The position numbers and the translations under genes were made by a program. A DNA stretch of 36,192 nucleotides from Dehalococcoidia bacterium. Lineage in GTDB: Bacteria > Chloroflexota > Dehalococcoidia > Dehalococcoidales > W111. The stretch covers positions 1-36,192 of the forward strand of contig DUEU01000082.1 of the NCBI GenBank assembly GCA_011191985.1, given 5' to 3'. Below are positions 1-8,379 of this stretch, piece by piece (position 1 is the first letter of the stretch; each line of letters begins with the position of its first letter). Under the pieces are notes generated by a model. That model had not been told where the DNA came from. It saw only the letters and a list, made by a program, of their open reading frames with translations, and did no database searches.

Positions 1-186
1 TTGCTATACTATTATAAAACCTGAAATAGGGTGCCTAAAAGCAATATACAACCCAATCAGTGGATTTTGACAGAATAATACACTTACTCGTGAAGAAGTT
101 TAGAGCCTAATCAAAAATGTCAATATCGAATTTTAACATAATGTATCGATTAGTGTTATTCACCATATAAAATGGGAGGTACATAC

Positions 187-1356
187 GTGAGCGGCTACCA
201 CAAACGAAATCTTGATCCTTTTCCTGTGAATAAGCTGAGGCGGGTCGATCGCCCCACCACATTCATTGACGACGGTCAAATTAAGAGAGTAAAAGAGCGT
301 GATGCGGGTTTTATGAAAGCTCGCAGGGGTTCCTACGGCCAAACCTATCAAAAGGAGGTAGGTCGTTTTGTGACCAAACACCCTTTGTCTGGTGCGGAGG
401 CATGGATAGGGCTCATGATACGAAATCTCGTCGATGGAGTCGCAGCTAAACAGAAAGCGCCAATTCAGGATGATCCTAAGGTATTGTCTGTCCACATTAA
501 GGAAGCTGTCTATTTCCTGCGAGCTGATGCAGTCGGTATTTGCGAGTTGCCGTCCTATGCCATATACTCACATAATTTTGATTTCCGAAATCCAGAGTCA
601 GACGGAATACCTGTAGAGCTGAATCATAAATATGCAATTGCCATTCTGGTTGATCAGGACTGGAGAACTGCCCAGGCGTTTACCGGCCATGACTGGATAA
701 GCAATTCTATGAGTATGCTTGCTTATACCAACTCTGGTTTCATTGCTATAATCCTTGCTGAGTATATCCGCAGGCTCGGCTATCCAGCGAGAGCTCATTA
801 TGCAGCAAACTATCAGGTTGTGGTCCCCCCGATACTTCTCTGGGCAGGCTTAGGAGAAATGTCAAGAATAGGTGATTGCATCATTAATCCATTCTTGGGG
901 CCTCGCTTCAAGGCGGCAGTCGTAACCACCGATCTTCCTCTCGTTCCCGATAGACCGATAGACTTCGGACTCCAGGACTTCTGCTCTAGCTGCAAGAAAT
1001 GCGCCCGGGAATGCCTTGGAGGTGCTTTAAGCGACAGTGGTAAGGAGATGCATAACGGATACGAGAAATGGCCACTCGATGTTGAGAAGTGTACTAAAAT
1101 GCGGGTGGGAAACCAAAATGGCTCTGGTTGTGGCACTTGCTTAAAGGTCTGCCCATGGAACAAACCCTATTCTCCTCTCCACCGGGCTGTAGGCTGGGCA
1201 GTAAGGAACTCTTCACTCGCGCGACGTATCGCCATCCGAGGAGATGACTTAATGGGATATGGAAAACCCAATTACAGTAAAAAGTGGTGGTTTGATTTAG
1301 AGGACGTTGAAGGCAACGGAGTACTGCTGAAGCCTATTAAGAACAACACAAATTAA
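187..1356 (+). CDS. Reductive dehalogenase-like corrinoid/Fe-S protein, cytoplasmic type
   Basis: This 389-residue protein resembles the catalytic core and Fe-S tail of reductive dehalogenases (RdhA). Visible hallmarks are GLGEMSR (about 221-227), GPR..A.V.TDLPLVPD (about 238-255), a first cluster Cys266/269/272/276 and a second, Cys302/315/318/322, ending in VCPWNK. A GTG at 187 is chosen over the ATG at 172 because GGGAGGT (174-180) lies six bases before it. There is no Tat signal and no rdhB membrane-anchor gene nearby, so a respiratory membrane role is doubtful. The fourth Cys of the first cluster is followed by Leu, not the usual Pro. The family binds cobalamin and two 4Fe-4S clusters. 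QueG-like epoxyqueuosine reductase is a more distant alternative. Substrate unknown. Confidence 0.8.
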   Translation: MSGYHKRNLDPFPVNKLRRVDRPTTFIDDGQIKRVKERDAGFMKARRGSYGQTYQKEVGRFVTKHPLSGAEAWIGLMIRNLVDGVAAKQKAPIQDDPKVLSVHIKEAVYFLRADAVGICELPSYAIYSHNFDFRNPESDGIPVELNHKYAIAILVDQDWRTAQAFTGHDWISNSMSMLAYTNSGFIAIILAEYIRRLGYPARAHYAANYQVVVPPILLWAGLGEMSRIGDCIINPFLGPRFKAAVVTTDLPLVPDRPIDFGLQDFCSSCKKCARECLGGALSDSGKEMHNGYEKWPLDVEKCTKMRVGNQNGSGCGTCLKVCPWNKPYSPLHRAVGWAVRNSSLARRIAIRGDDLMGYGKPNYSKKWWFDLEDVEGNGVLLKPIKNNTN

Positions 1357-1786
1357 TCTTATTAAAAAGATTGAGATCCTGTGTCGACAGTATAGCACAA
1401 TGTCTGTTGGTCTTTCGTAACTAATAGCGAGATTATGTAAGGCTAGAGAACATCTAGATTATAAAGATCATCAGTAAAGCACGAGAGGAAAGGCACAGAC
1501 AAGAAATGGTAGAAAAAGCGAAAATAGTTCCTTTTTTAAATGGTAGTCTTACGCGTGGACTTCAAGTCTGAGAATTGGCGGACCTTTTTATTTCCCCTAT
1601 CCTTCAGTACAAATCACGTTGGACTGCACAGTCTGGCCTTTTGTTAACCGGTTGACCTGCGCAAACAAGTCTCTGGCATCCCGCATCCTAGTTCAACATC
1701 ATCCAATTTACCATGCGGTCAGTCACTATCCACACAACATCTTCTCTGGTTCGGTGGTTTTGCTTTGAGAAGTCTTATCTTATGCA
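1357..1786. other. Intergenic stretch with a possible decayed small ORF
   Basis: No intact gene is seen. On the plus strand an ATG at 1507 opens a short frame of 21 codons, then a TGA, then the same frame stays open for about 27 more codons. The TGA follows GLQV and precedes ELADLF, as if a CGA Arg codon had become TGA. I cannot assign a family, and a chance open frame is equally possible. A short AT-rich inverted repeat (AATCTT/AAGATT) just after the rdhA-like stop has no T-run. Confidence 0.3.
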
Positions 1787-1816
1787 TTGAAATAGAAAAT
1801 CGGATTAAATTATACT
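1787..1816 (+). promoter_or_regulatory. Predicted sigma70-type promoter of the molybdenum hydroxylase operon
   Basis: TTGAAA (1787-1792) and TATACT (1811-1816) are separated by 18 bases. Transcription would start near 1823, giving a leader of about 55 bases before the first ATG at 1879. Based only on consensus match. Confidence 0.45.
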
Positions 1817-1878
1817 TAACTCACCCCAGACAATGCAGCACCGAGTTCAAAGAGGCTGAAAAGCAGTAAGGAGGAAAT

Positions 1879-2460
1879 ATGCCGCAAAATAAAGGAGTTG
1901 AAAATGATATCCCCAGAATCAAGGCCACTCTTCCCAAGATAATTACAGAATCTGGCAGTGTGATCGAGAAGGAGTTTATTGAGCTTACGGTGAACGGTGA
2001 GGCATACGAGCTCAGAATCGGCAATAGGCACGGCGAGGTTGATCCAGTACATACCCTGGCCCACACCCTCAGGGAAACGCTGAACCTGACGGGGACAAAA
2101 ATAGGCTGTGACAACGGCGCGTGTGGAGCCTGTACGGTAATAATTGATGGGAAAGCCGTCCTCTCATGCTTGATGCTGACCGTTGAGTGTGATGGTAAAA
2201 GTATTACCACCATTGAGGGACTGGCCGACCCGATAACGGGGGCACTGGATCCCATTCAGCAGTCTTTCGTTGACCACACCGCCTTTCAATGCGGCTACTG
2301 CACGCCGGGAATTATTATGAGTACCAAGGCACTACTGCATAAAAACCAGTCCCCGACGGAACAAGAAGTCAAAGAATCGCTTTCCGGCCACTACTGCCGG
2401 TGTATCAGCCACTACCACGTCATTGAGGCAGTCATGGACGTAGTCGAGCGGGGGAGGTGA
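1879..2460 (+). CDS. Molybdenum hydroxylase small subunit, 2x[2Fe-2S]
   Basis: Small iron-sulfur subunit of the xanthine dehydrogenase/CO dehydrogenase/4-hydroxybenzoyl-CoA reductase family (193 aa). The plant-ferredoxin-type cluster is ligated by Cys77, 82, 85 and 97 (GCDNGACGAC...C), and the alpha-helical second cluster by Cys138, 141, 173 and 175 (QCGYCTPG...CRC). It passes electrons between the Mo site of the large subunit and the FAD of the medium subunit. A strong AAGGAGG ends a few bases before the ATG and supports this start, leaving an N-terminal extension of roughly 30-35 residues compared with usual CoxS/HcrC proteins. The C-terminal motif reads CRCISHY where CRCTGY is common. It overlaps the next gene at 2457-2460, so the two are probably translationally coupled. 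Confidence 0.93.
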   Translation: MPQNKGVENDIPRIKATLPKIITESGSVIEKEFIELTVNGEAYELRIGNRHGEVDPVHTLAHTLRETLNLTGTKIGCDNGACGACTVIIDGKAVLSCLMLTVECDGKSITTIEGLADPITGALDPIQQSFVDHTAFQCGYCTPGIIMSTKALLHKNQSPTEQEVKESLSGHYCRCISHYHVIEAVMDVVERGR

Positions 2461-2465
2461 GTGGA

Positions 2466-4748
2466 ATGGCGAAAAAGTATCGATTCATCGGCAAGCCCGC
2501 GCCACGCAAGGATGCGGTAGAAATTGTTACCGGACATGCCAAGTTCGTGGGTGATATAAAGCAGCACGGCCTGCTCTGGGGGAAAGTTCTGCGGAGTCCG
2601 CACCCTCATGCCAACATCAAGAATATCGATACCAGTAAAGCGGCGCGGTTACCCGGTGTCAGGGCAGTACTCACCCACCACGATGTCCCTAAGTGGAAGG
2701 CCGGCGTGCCACCTCATTTGCCCATGCTCGACAGTAAAGTGCGCTTCGTCGGGGACGCGGTGGCGTTGGTCGCCGCCGAGACCGAGGAGATAGCCGCCGA
2801 GGCATGCAACCTGATCGATGTTGAATATGAACAACTACCGGCCGTATACGACGTGGAAGAAGCGATAAAGCCTGATGCCCCACAGCTATACGAGCAGTTC
2901 CCTGGCAATATCCTGCCCCGCGGTTTGCCCTTCTTCGGCCCTGAACTCCTTCAGGAAGTGATAATGGGTGATGTGGACCAGGGCTTTCAGGAAGCGGAAA
3001 TCATCAGCGAAGGAACATATGCCTTTGAAAACATTCCCAACCCCCTGCCATACGAACCACCGGGCGCGATAGCCTCCTGGGACGGACCCGATACGCTGAA
3101 TGTCTGGGTATCGGGACAGGGGGCCTACCTGGACCGGCTCTCTGTCTACTATACGCTGGGGAGAAAAATAAAGGTAAACGCCTATGGAGGGCCATGTGGT
3201 GGCAGCTACGGCTCCAAGGGAATGTCCCTGCCCGTCGTTCTCTATTCAGCAATACTGGCCAGGGTAACGGGGAGACCAGTAAGGGTGTGTTTGAGCAAGG
3301 AAGAACACCTTAACACTTTTGCCCTGCGTCTGGGCTCTCGCATCCACGGCCGGGTTGGTATGAAAAAGGACGGGACGATAACGGCGATATCGGGTGATTG
3401 GCTCATCAACACTGGTTACTACTCCAGTGCAACACAGGGCATGGTCGCCGTCGGCTGCGGCGAGGTACAACTCGCCCTGAGATGTAACAACTGGGATCTC
3501 AGGCCAAAAGTCATCTGCACCAATCGCTGTGCTTCCGGTATTGTCCGGGGATTTGGCGGTCAGGAACTCAAGTGCGCCCTACTGCCGATTGTCACCGAGG
3601 CTATGGAAAAACTTGATATCGATCCGTTTGAGTTCTTTAAGAAGAACTATATCCGGCCCGGTGATGGCTATTACTGGCGAGACAGTAACTGGTATGTTTA
3701 CCGCGGTGCTGAATATTCTAAGGCTATGGACAAAGGCGCCGAGGCGTTCCGATGGTCAAAAAAGTGGCGGGGATGGCTCAAACCGACCTCTGTGGATGGT
3801 TCTAAAAGAAGAGGGGTTGGCGTCGGCGTACACGGTAACGGTGATACCGGCGAGGATACCTCCGAGGCATATGTTCGCCTAGACCCGGACGGCACTGCCA
3901 CGATTTATTCCTCTATATGCGAACATGGCACCGGGCAAAGAAGCTGTCTGTGCAAGATGGTTGCCGAAGTGCTACAGCTACCCCTTGAGCACATCAATAT
4001 TACCGACTCGGATACCAGGATAAGCCCGTATGAGTTCGGCCCGGCCGGTTCCCGGGGAACCTACGCTATTGGCAGCGCCGCCATCGCCGCTGCTGAAGAT
4101 GCCAAGCAAAAATTATTCGCTCTTTCGGCCCATGCGCTCAATGCAAAACCGGAAGACCTGGAGACCGAGGATGGCATGCTGTTTATCAGAGGGAACCCGG
4201 AAAATCGCATTCAGTGGCGGCGGGGTATGGGCGTTGACAGCACGGTGCTGGGGTTCGGGCGCTTCGAAGCCGACTTTACCCTGCCCAACTTCATGATGAC
4301 ATTCGTTGAAGTTGAAGTTGACACCGAGACCGGTAAGGTCGATTTACTTCGCGTCGTTAGTGCCACCGACGTCGGTCAAATAATAGACCCTTATATGCTT
4401 GAGAACCAGCTTAACGGCTGCCTCGGGTCGGCGGGGATAGACAGCGCCCTGATAGAAGAATCGGTCCTGGATACGAATACGGGGCGGCTATTGACCGCCA
4501 ATATGGTCGACTATAAATGGCGCACTTTCGCTGAGCTCCCCGAAATGCAAAACGTGATCCTAGAAACGCCTTTCCCCAGCCATCGTTTCGGGGCCATCGG
4601 CATCGGTGAAATCGCCACCGCTCCCGGTCCTTCTGCCGTACTTATGGCGGTGTCAAATGCCATCGGCACCAGATTGCACTCTTATCCCATAACCCCGGAC
4701 AAGGTCCTGGCGGCTCTGGGCAAGATACGAGGAGGTGATGAAAAGTGA
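2466..4748 (+). CDS. Molybdenum hydroxylase large (molybdopterin) subunit
   Basis: Catalytic subunit of about 760 aa from the xanthine dehydrogenase family, binding the molybdopterin cofactor. Recognisable segments are the N-terminal a/b-hammerhead domain, GGSYGSKG and RGFGGQE in the first Mo-binding domain, EHGTGQ and GPAGSRGTYAIGSA in the second, and near the C-terminus GIGEIATAPGPSA, whose Glu corresponds to the active-site base of the family (GVGE). GTG 2457 is possible, but ATG 2466 is better placed five bases after GGGGAGGTGA. Neighbouring subunits resemble 4-hydroxybenzoyl-CoA reductase, so hydroxylation or reductive dehydroxylation of an aromatic, N-heterocyclic or CoA-linked substrate is likely. 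The substrate cannot be read from the sequence. The stop overlaps the medium-subunit start by four bases. Confidence 0.92.
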   Translation: MAKKYRFIGKPAPRKDAVEIVTGHAKFVGDIKQHGLLWGKVLRSPHPHANIKNIDTSKAARLPGVRAVLTHHDVPKWKAGVPPHLPMLDSKVRFVGDAVALVAAETEEIAAEACNLIDVEYEQLPAVYDVEEAIKPDAPQLYEQFPGNILPRGLPFFGPELLQEVIMGDVDQGFQEAEIISEGTYAFENIPNPLPYEPPGAIASWDGPDTLNVWVSGQGAYLDRLSVYYTLGRKIKVNAYGGPCGGSYGSKGMSLPVVLYSAILARVTGRPVRVCLSKEEHLNTFALRLGSRIHGRVGMKKDGTITAISGDWLINTGYYSSATQGMVAVGCGEVQLALRCNNWDLRPKVICTNRCASGIVRGFGGQELKCALLPIVTEAMEKLDIDPFEFFKKNYIRPGDGYYWRDSNWYVYRGAEYSKAMDKGAEAFRWSKKWRGWLKPTSVDGSKRRGVGVGVHGNGDTGEDTSEAYVRLDPDGTATIYSSICEHGTGQRSCLCKMVAEVLQLPLEHINITDSDTRISPYEFGPAGSRGTYAIGSAAIAAAEDAKQKLFALSAHALNAKPEDLETEDGMLFIRGNPENRIQWRRGMGVDSTVLGFGRFEADFTLPNFMMTFVEVEVDTETGKVDLLRVVSATDVGQIIDPYMLENQLNGCLGSAGIDSALIEESVLDTNTGRLLTANMVDYKWRTFAELPEMQNVILETPFPSHRFGAIGIGEIATAPGPSAVLMAVSNAIGTRLHSYPITPDKVLAALGKIRGGDEK

Positions 4749-5728
4749 AGTCCTTTCAACACGTAAGCGTGCCAACCATTGAAGGAGCGATATCCACACT
4801 AAAGGACTATAAAGGCAAGGCAAAGGTAATCGCCGGCGGTACGGATATACTCAGCGTTCTTAAAGACCGAATTCTTCCTGAATATCCCCAGGCTTTGATC
4901 AATATAAAGACGCTTAGCGGCCTGGACTACATACGGGAAGACAAGGACGGTCTGAAGATAGGGGCTCTGGCCAGGCTGTCGACTATTGCCGATAACCCCG
5001 TTGTTAATAACAAGTACCGGGCTCTCGCTAAGGCAGCTAAGACCGTGGCCAACCCTCAGATACGCAATATGGGTACTATTGGGGGCAACCTGGCCCAGGA
5101 TACACGCTGCTGGTACTACCGATATCCCCACCAACTCGGCGGACGCATCATGTGCCTGCGGAAGGGTAATGGCCCGTGTGCCGCCGTAAAAGGTGATAAC
5201 CGGTACCATGCTATCATGGAAGCTAAGAAGTGTTTCGCGGTCTGCCCATCAGATACGGCCGTGGCCCTGGTTGCCCTGGAGGCAACCGTTAAAATCAGGG
5301 GGCCGCAGGGTGAAAGGACGGTCCTGGTATCGGCATTTTATCAGCCGTTGGGAAATGACCTGAAGGACAATGAAATACTGACCGAAATCCAGGTCCCGGA
5401 ACCTCCAGCCAGCGCTCGGCAGGAGTATATTAAATTTGCCCTGAGAAAGCCCGTTGACTTCGGTATCGTAAGTGTCGCCGCAGTTATCAAGGTCACTGAC
5501 GGCGTCTGCCATGAATCGAGCATCGCCCTCGGGGGAGTGGCCTCGGCACCCCTGCGGGCAACAGCGGCTGAACAGGCAGCCAAGGGCAAAGTCATCAACG
5601 AAACCACGGCCAATTCTGCGGCAGAAGCATCGGTCGCCGGTGCCAGACCACTAAGCAAGAATTCTTACAAAGTCGAGATTGTAAAGACCCTGGTTAAAAG
5701 AGTACTGCTATCCGGCGACTCCGAATAA
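4745..5728 (+). CDS. Molybdenum hydroxylase medium (FAD) subunit with Cys-rich insert
   Basis: FAD-binding subunit (327 aa) with the family signatures AGGTDILSVLKD (about 31-42) and TIGGNLAQDTRCW (about 111-123). Between the FAD motif and the rest of the domain there is an insert with Cys122, 137, 145, 163 and 167. In 4-hydroxybenzoyl-CoA reductase the equivalent beta-subunit loop carries an additional 4Fe-4S cluster (established knowledge). The first three Cys here fall at nearly the same positions, while the RCW Cys of that enzyme appears as RYH and later Cys may substitute. This points to low-potential electron input or output rather than a plain NAD-linked xanthine dehydrogenase. GTG start, preceded by GGAGGTGATG and overlapping the large-subunit stop. 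Confidence 0.92.
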   Translation: MKSFQHVSVPTIEGAISTLKDYKGKAKVIAGGTDILSVLKDRILPEYPQALINIKTLSGLDYIREDKDGLKIGALARLSTIADNPVVNNKYRALAKAAKTVANPQIRNMGTIGGNLAQDTRCWYYRYPHQLGGRIMCLRKGNGPCAAVKGDNRYHAIMEAKKCFAVCPSDTAVALVALEATVKIRGPQGERTVLVSAFYQPLGNDLKDNEILTEIQVPEPPASARQEYIKFALRKPVDFGIVSVAAVIKVTDGVCHESSIALGGVASAPLRATAAEQAAKGKVINETTANSAAEASVAGARPLSKNSYKVEIVKTLVKRVLLSGDSE

Positions 5729-5789
5729 GGAAAGGTTCAGAACGTAACCCTACTCGGCCATATCGAGTCACCTCAAAGGAGGGGAAGTG

Positions 5790-6980
5790 ATGAAGCCAAG
5801 GAGGATAGAGCAGACTTTACTGGGCTACAGACTCACCAGCCCGGTCATAGTATCGTCTGGCTTTCTTACCCGGAATGTGGAGTTGTTACAGAAGGCTGAG
5901 AACCACGGGGCCGGTGGCGCTAGCATCAAGTCTGTCTCATTCTCAATCGCTACAGAAGTTCCGAGGAACTTCAGGCCAGATGTAACGGTGTTACCCGGGG
6001 GAAAGAGTATAGTATGTCCGGGGGACCGCAGGCCTACCGGCCCGGAAATAGCCGGTGTTATTCAGGAAATAAAGCGGCAGGGTACCGGCATGATGATAAT
6101 TGGCAGTGCCGCCGGAGGAGGCAGGGATAACCAAAAGTGGATAGAGACCGCCACGAAGCTGGAGGCGGCCGGCGCTGACGCCATAGAATTCAATGCTTCT
6201 CATCCGTTCGTTGACGTTCCCCCGGAGGTGTTCATGGCCCCTTTCCCGGACCGTATGGCGCCCGCTATCAGAGCAGTTAAGGAGGCGATAAACGTTCCAT
6301 TAATCGTAAAGCTTACCGCGGTAACCGCGGACCTTGGTCTGCTGGCTCAAGCCTGCGAAGAGGCTGGTGCCGATGCCATCACTATTATGAATGCTCTACC
6401 GGCTGCCCCGCCAATAGACATCAGAAATGGCGTCCGGCCGGTATCTCAAACGCTGGAGAATCTTACCTGGACCTGCTTAACCGGGCAGGCTATCTTCCCG
6501 GTGGCCTGCTACGCTGTAGCACACGTGTCGCGTAAGGTAAGCATACCTGTTATCGGCTGCGGTGGTATCAGCAGCTGGATGGATGTGGTCAAGATGATTA
6601 TGTGGGGCGCTAGTGCCGTACAAATATGTACTGCTATTCACCTCCAGGGATTCCGCACCATTGATAAAATAAATAAGGGGCTGGAGCGTTTCATGGAGGA
6701 GGAAGGCTATTCTTCTATCGAGGACTTTCGCGGGTTGGCCCTGAAGCAAATTTTGCCTCAGCACGAGGTAAAGCTCAAGGAGGACTACTGGCTTACTGTC
6801 CGGGAAGACCGCTGTAATCTCTGCAAGCGCTGTCTGCATATCGGGCAGTGCCTGGCTATTTCCCTCCATAATGATACTATATTCATAGATAACGAGAAGT
6901 GTCTGCCCTGTGGAACGTGTATACAGGTCTGTCCCAAGGAGGCCATAGAGGTTAGACCGAGAGCAAGCGTGCGTAACTGA
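5790..6980 (+). CDS. PreA/dihydroorotate dehydrogenase-like flavoprotein with C-terminal ferredoxin domain
   Basis: About 396 aa. Residues about 1-310 form a dihydroorotate-dehydrogenase-type FMN barrel (GGASIKSVS, EFNASHPF, VKLTA, GCGGISSWMDV, GASAVQICTA). The last 70 residues hold two cluster motifs: CNLCKRC followed five residues later by another Cys, and a regular CLPCGTCIQVCP. The nearest described relative is dihydropyrimidine dehydrogenase subunit PreA. The NLSCPH motif reads NASHPF here, and no Cys lies where the catalytic Cys is expected, so pyrimidine reduction is uncertain. It lies 60 bp after the hydroxylase genes and may exchange electrons with them or reduce the hydroxylated ring. 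AAAGGAGGGG (5775-5784) favours ATG 5790 over GTG 5787. Confidence 0.8.
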   Translation: MKPRRIEQTLLGYRLTSPVIVSSGFLTRNVELLQKAENHGAGGASIKSVSFSIATEVPRNFRPDVTVLPGGKSIVCPGDRRPTGPEIAGVIQEIKRQGTGMMIIGSAAGGGRDNQKWIETATKLEAAGADAIEFNASHPFVDVPPEVFMAPFPDRMAPAIRAVKEAINVPLIVKLTAVTADLGLLAQACEEAGADAITIMNALPAAPPIDIRNGVRPVSQTLENLTWTCLTGQAIFPVACYAVAHVSRKVSIPVIGCGGISSWMDVVKMIMWGASAVQICTAIHLQGFRTIDKINKGLERFMEEEGYSSIEDFRGLALKQILPQHEVKLKEDYWLTVREDRCNLCKRCLHIGQCLAISLHNDTIFIDNEKCLPCGTCIQVCPKEAIEVRPRASVRN

Positions 6981-7059
6981 TAATACAAGGGCACTTAAGA
7001 AAGCTGAGGGAGCAATTGGCATCAAGCCAGCACCCGAAATTAGACTAGGGAGGATAATC

Positions 7060-8013
7060 ATGGAAATACATCCAAAAGTAACCCAGATTAGCATCTGGTG
7101 GGATAAAGTTCAAGATGAAGTTAATGTCTACCTTATCCGGGGACAGAAGAACGCTATTATAGATACCGGCCCTCCAGATGCGCACAAAGGTGGCATATAT
7201 ACGACGCTCAGGGCTCTGGATTTGGCACTGGATGATATCGATCTGATCCTCAATACCCACTGGCATATAGACCACGCCGGGGGAGATGCTGCCATAAAAG
7301 CTGTTTCCGGCGCCAAAATATTGATTCACCGGGATGACGCGTTTTTCGTGAAAGACCATCGGGGCTCTTTTGACAAGTGGGACGCGCCGGTAATCGAGGC
7401 GCTAAAAGGCTCGGAGTACCTTGAACAAGCAAAGGCTGCTTTCATGGATTGGCAAGGAGCCGAAATAAACGTAGACCAAATAGACCAACAATTGGAAGAT
7501 AATGATCTTATTGACATTGGCGATGGTATTGAATTACGGGTTATACATCTTCCCGGCCACACCGCTGGCTCGGTCGGCTTCTATTGGGAGAAAGAGGGCA
7601 TGATATTCACCGGAGATTCAGTGTCAGGTTTGTATGGTTCGGAAGGTAGCCTTCCCATTATTGACGACTTTCCGGCATATCGAAAATCGGTAGAGCGATT
7701 ACTAGAAATATCTCCCCGGCTTCTGCTGTGTGCGCACCAGTACCGGGGGCTGAATTTGCCACGTTTCCCGATAAGGCGTGGTGAGGAAGTAAGGCAATTT
7801 CTTCTTGATTCTCAGGAGACAGCCAAAATGATAGTTGAAGTGGTAGGTCATGTAGCTTCTACGAGTGGGCAACAATCACTTTCGGATATTACCGATAAAG
7901 TCATAGCTGAACTTCCTGAGTCAATGGGTTACAGACCGATGTCCCAGTTACCATCACCAATCCATACGGCGAGGACTGTTTTTCAGTGTCTTAACCAATT
8001 AAACTCTTTTTGA
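7060..8013 (+). CDS. Metallo-beta-lactamase-fold hydrolase
   Basis: 317-residue MBL-fold protein. The metal-binding motif THWHIDHAGG (about 65-74), the LPGHTAGS His, the TGDS Asp and the CAHQYRG His are all present, so a dinuclear metal site should be intact. The family includes glyoxalase II-like thioesterases, lactonases and ring-opening hydrolases. The last ~80 residues form an additional helical region. It follows the PreA-like gene by 79 bases, starts after GGGAGG, and closes the operon, so hydrolysis of a CoA ester or lactone made by the upstream enzymes is a reasonable guess. Confidence 0.85.
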   Translation: MEIHPKVTQISIWWDKVQDEVNVYLIRGQKNAIIDTGPPDAHKGGIYTTLRALDLALDDIDLILNTHWHIDHAGGDAAIKAVSGAKILIHRDDAFFVKDHRGSFDKWDAPVIEALKGSEYLEQAKAAFMDWQGAEINVDQIDQQLEDNDLIDIGDGIELRVIHLPGHTAGSVGFYWEKEGMIFTGDSVSGLYGSEGSLPIIDDFPAYRKSVERLLEISPRLLLCAHQYRGLNLPRFPIRRGEEVRQFLLDSQETAKMIVEVVGHVASTSGQQSLSDITDKVIAELPESMGYRPMSQLPSPIHTARTVFQCLNQLNSF

Positions 8014-8245
8014 ACATAATTTAATTGTGTGAACGAAAGGGGAATAATACAACTCAGCAGATAGAAATCAATAAGTCAGTCTGTTTGCGAAATCGTGAAC
8101 CCAACCGGGCAGTGGTCGGAGCCGTTGAACCAATAGAATGCAAGACTCGCTTGTAATCCGTCAATTCCTTGAACAGATAATCCGGGGCCTTTTTCTCAGG
8201 TTATCCTCCGAATGAAAGCTCGTGGTCACGGCGACAGTTAGATCG
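8014..8245. other. Intergenic stretch, no gene seen
   Basis: Lies between the end of the hydroxylase operon and the flavodiiron promoter. No ORF with coding character and no RNA gene was recognised. A weak inverted repeat (GATAATCC/GGTTATC, about 8180-8207) encloses a T-run and could be a poor terminator. Confidence 0.4.
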
Positions 8246-8293
8246 AAATGTCATAGTTTTGTAATTTTTTCCGCTCCCATTTTATAACTTTTT
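8246..8293 (+). promoter_or_regulatory. Pho-box-like promoter module, copy 1 (flavodiiron gene)
   Basis: TGTCATA-gttt-TGTAATT (8249-8266) is an 11-bp-periodic direct repeat. The conserved block ATTTTATAACTTTTT begins 30 bases after the first box starts, at 8279. It contains TATAAC, a plausible -10. The same arrangement occurs at 13018-13069 (minus), 13083-13130 and 14324-14371. It lies 90-130 bases before the flavodiiron ATG. Confidence 0.7.
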
Positions 8294-8379
8294 CATCGAT
8301 TGCTGTCTAGAATTTAATGGTGAGAGTATGGTGGGGGTTCAGCCATGCCTTTGCTGGTATTTTATGAAAGGAGGCTAAA

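Noticed and set aside
67-72. Perfect TTGACA upstream of the rdhA-like gene
   Set aside because: No acceptable -10 hexamer at 16-18 bases, and more than 100 bases from the start codon.
1570-1572. In-frame TGA in the 1507 frame as a second selenocysteine codon
   Set aside because: Nothing Cys-like is expected there, and the following bases show no SECIS-type hairpin.
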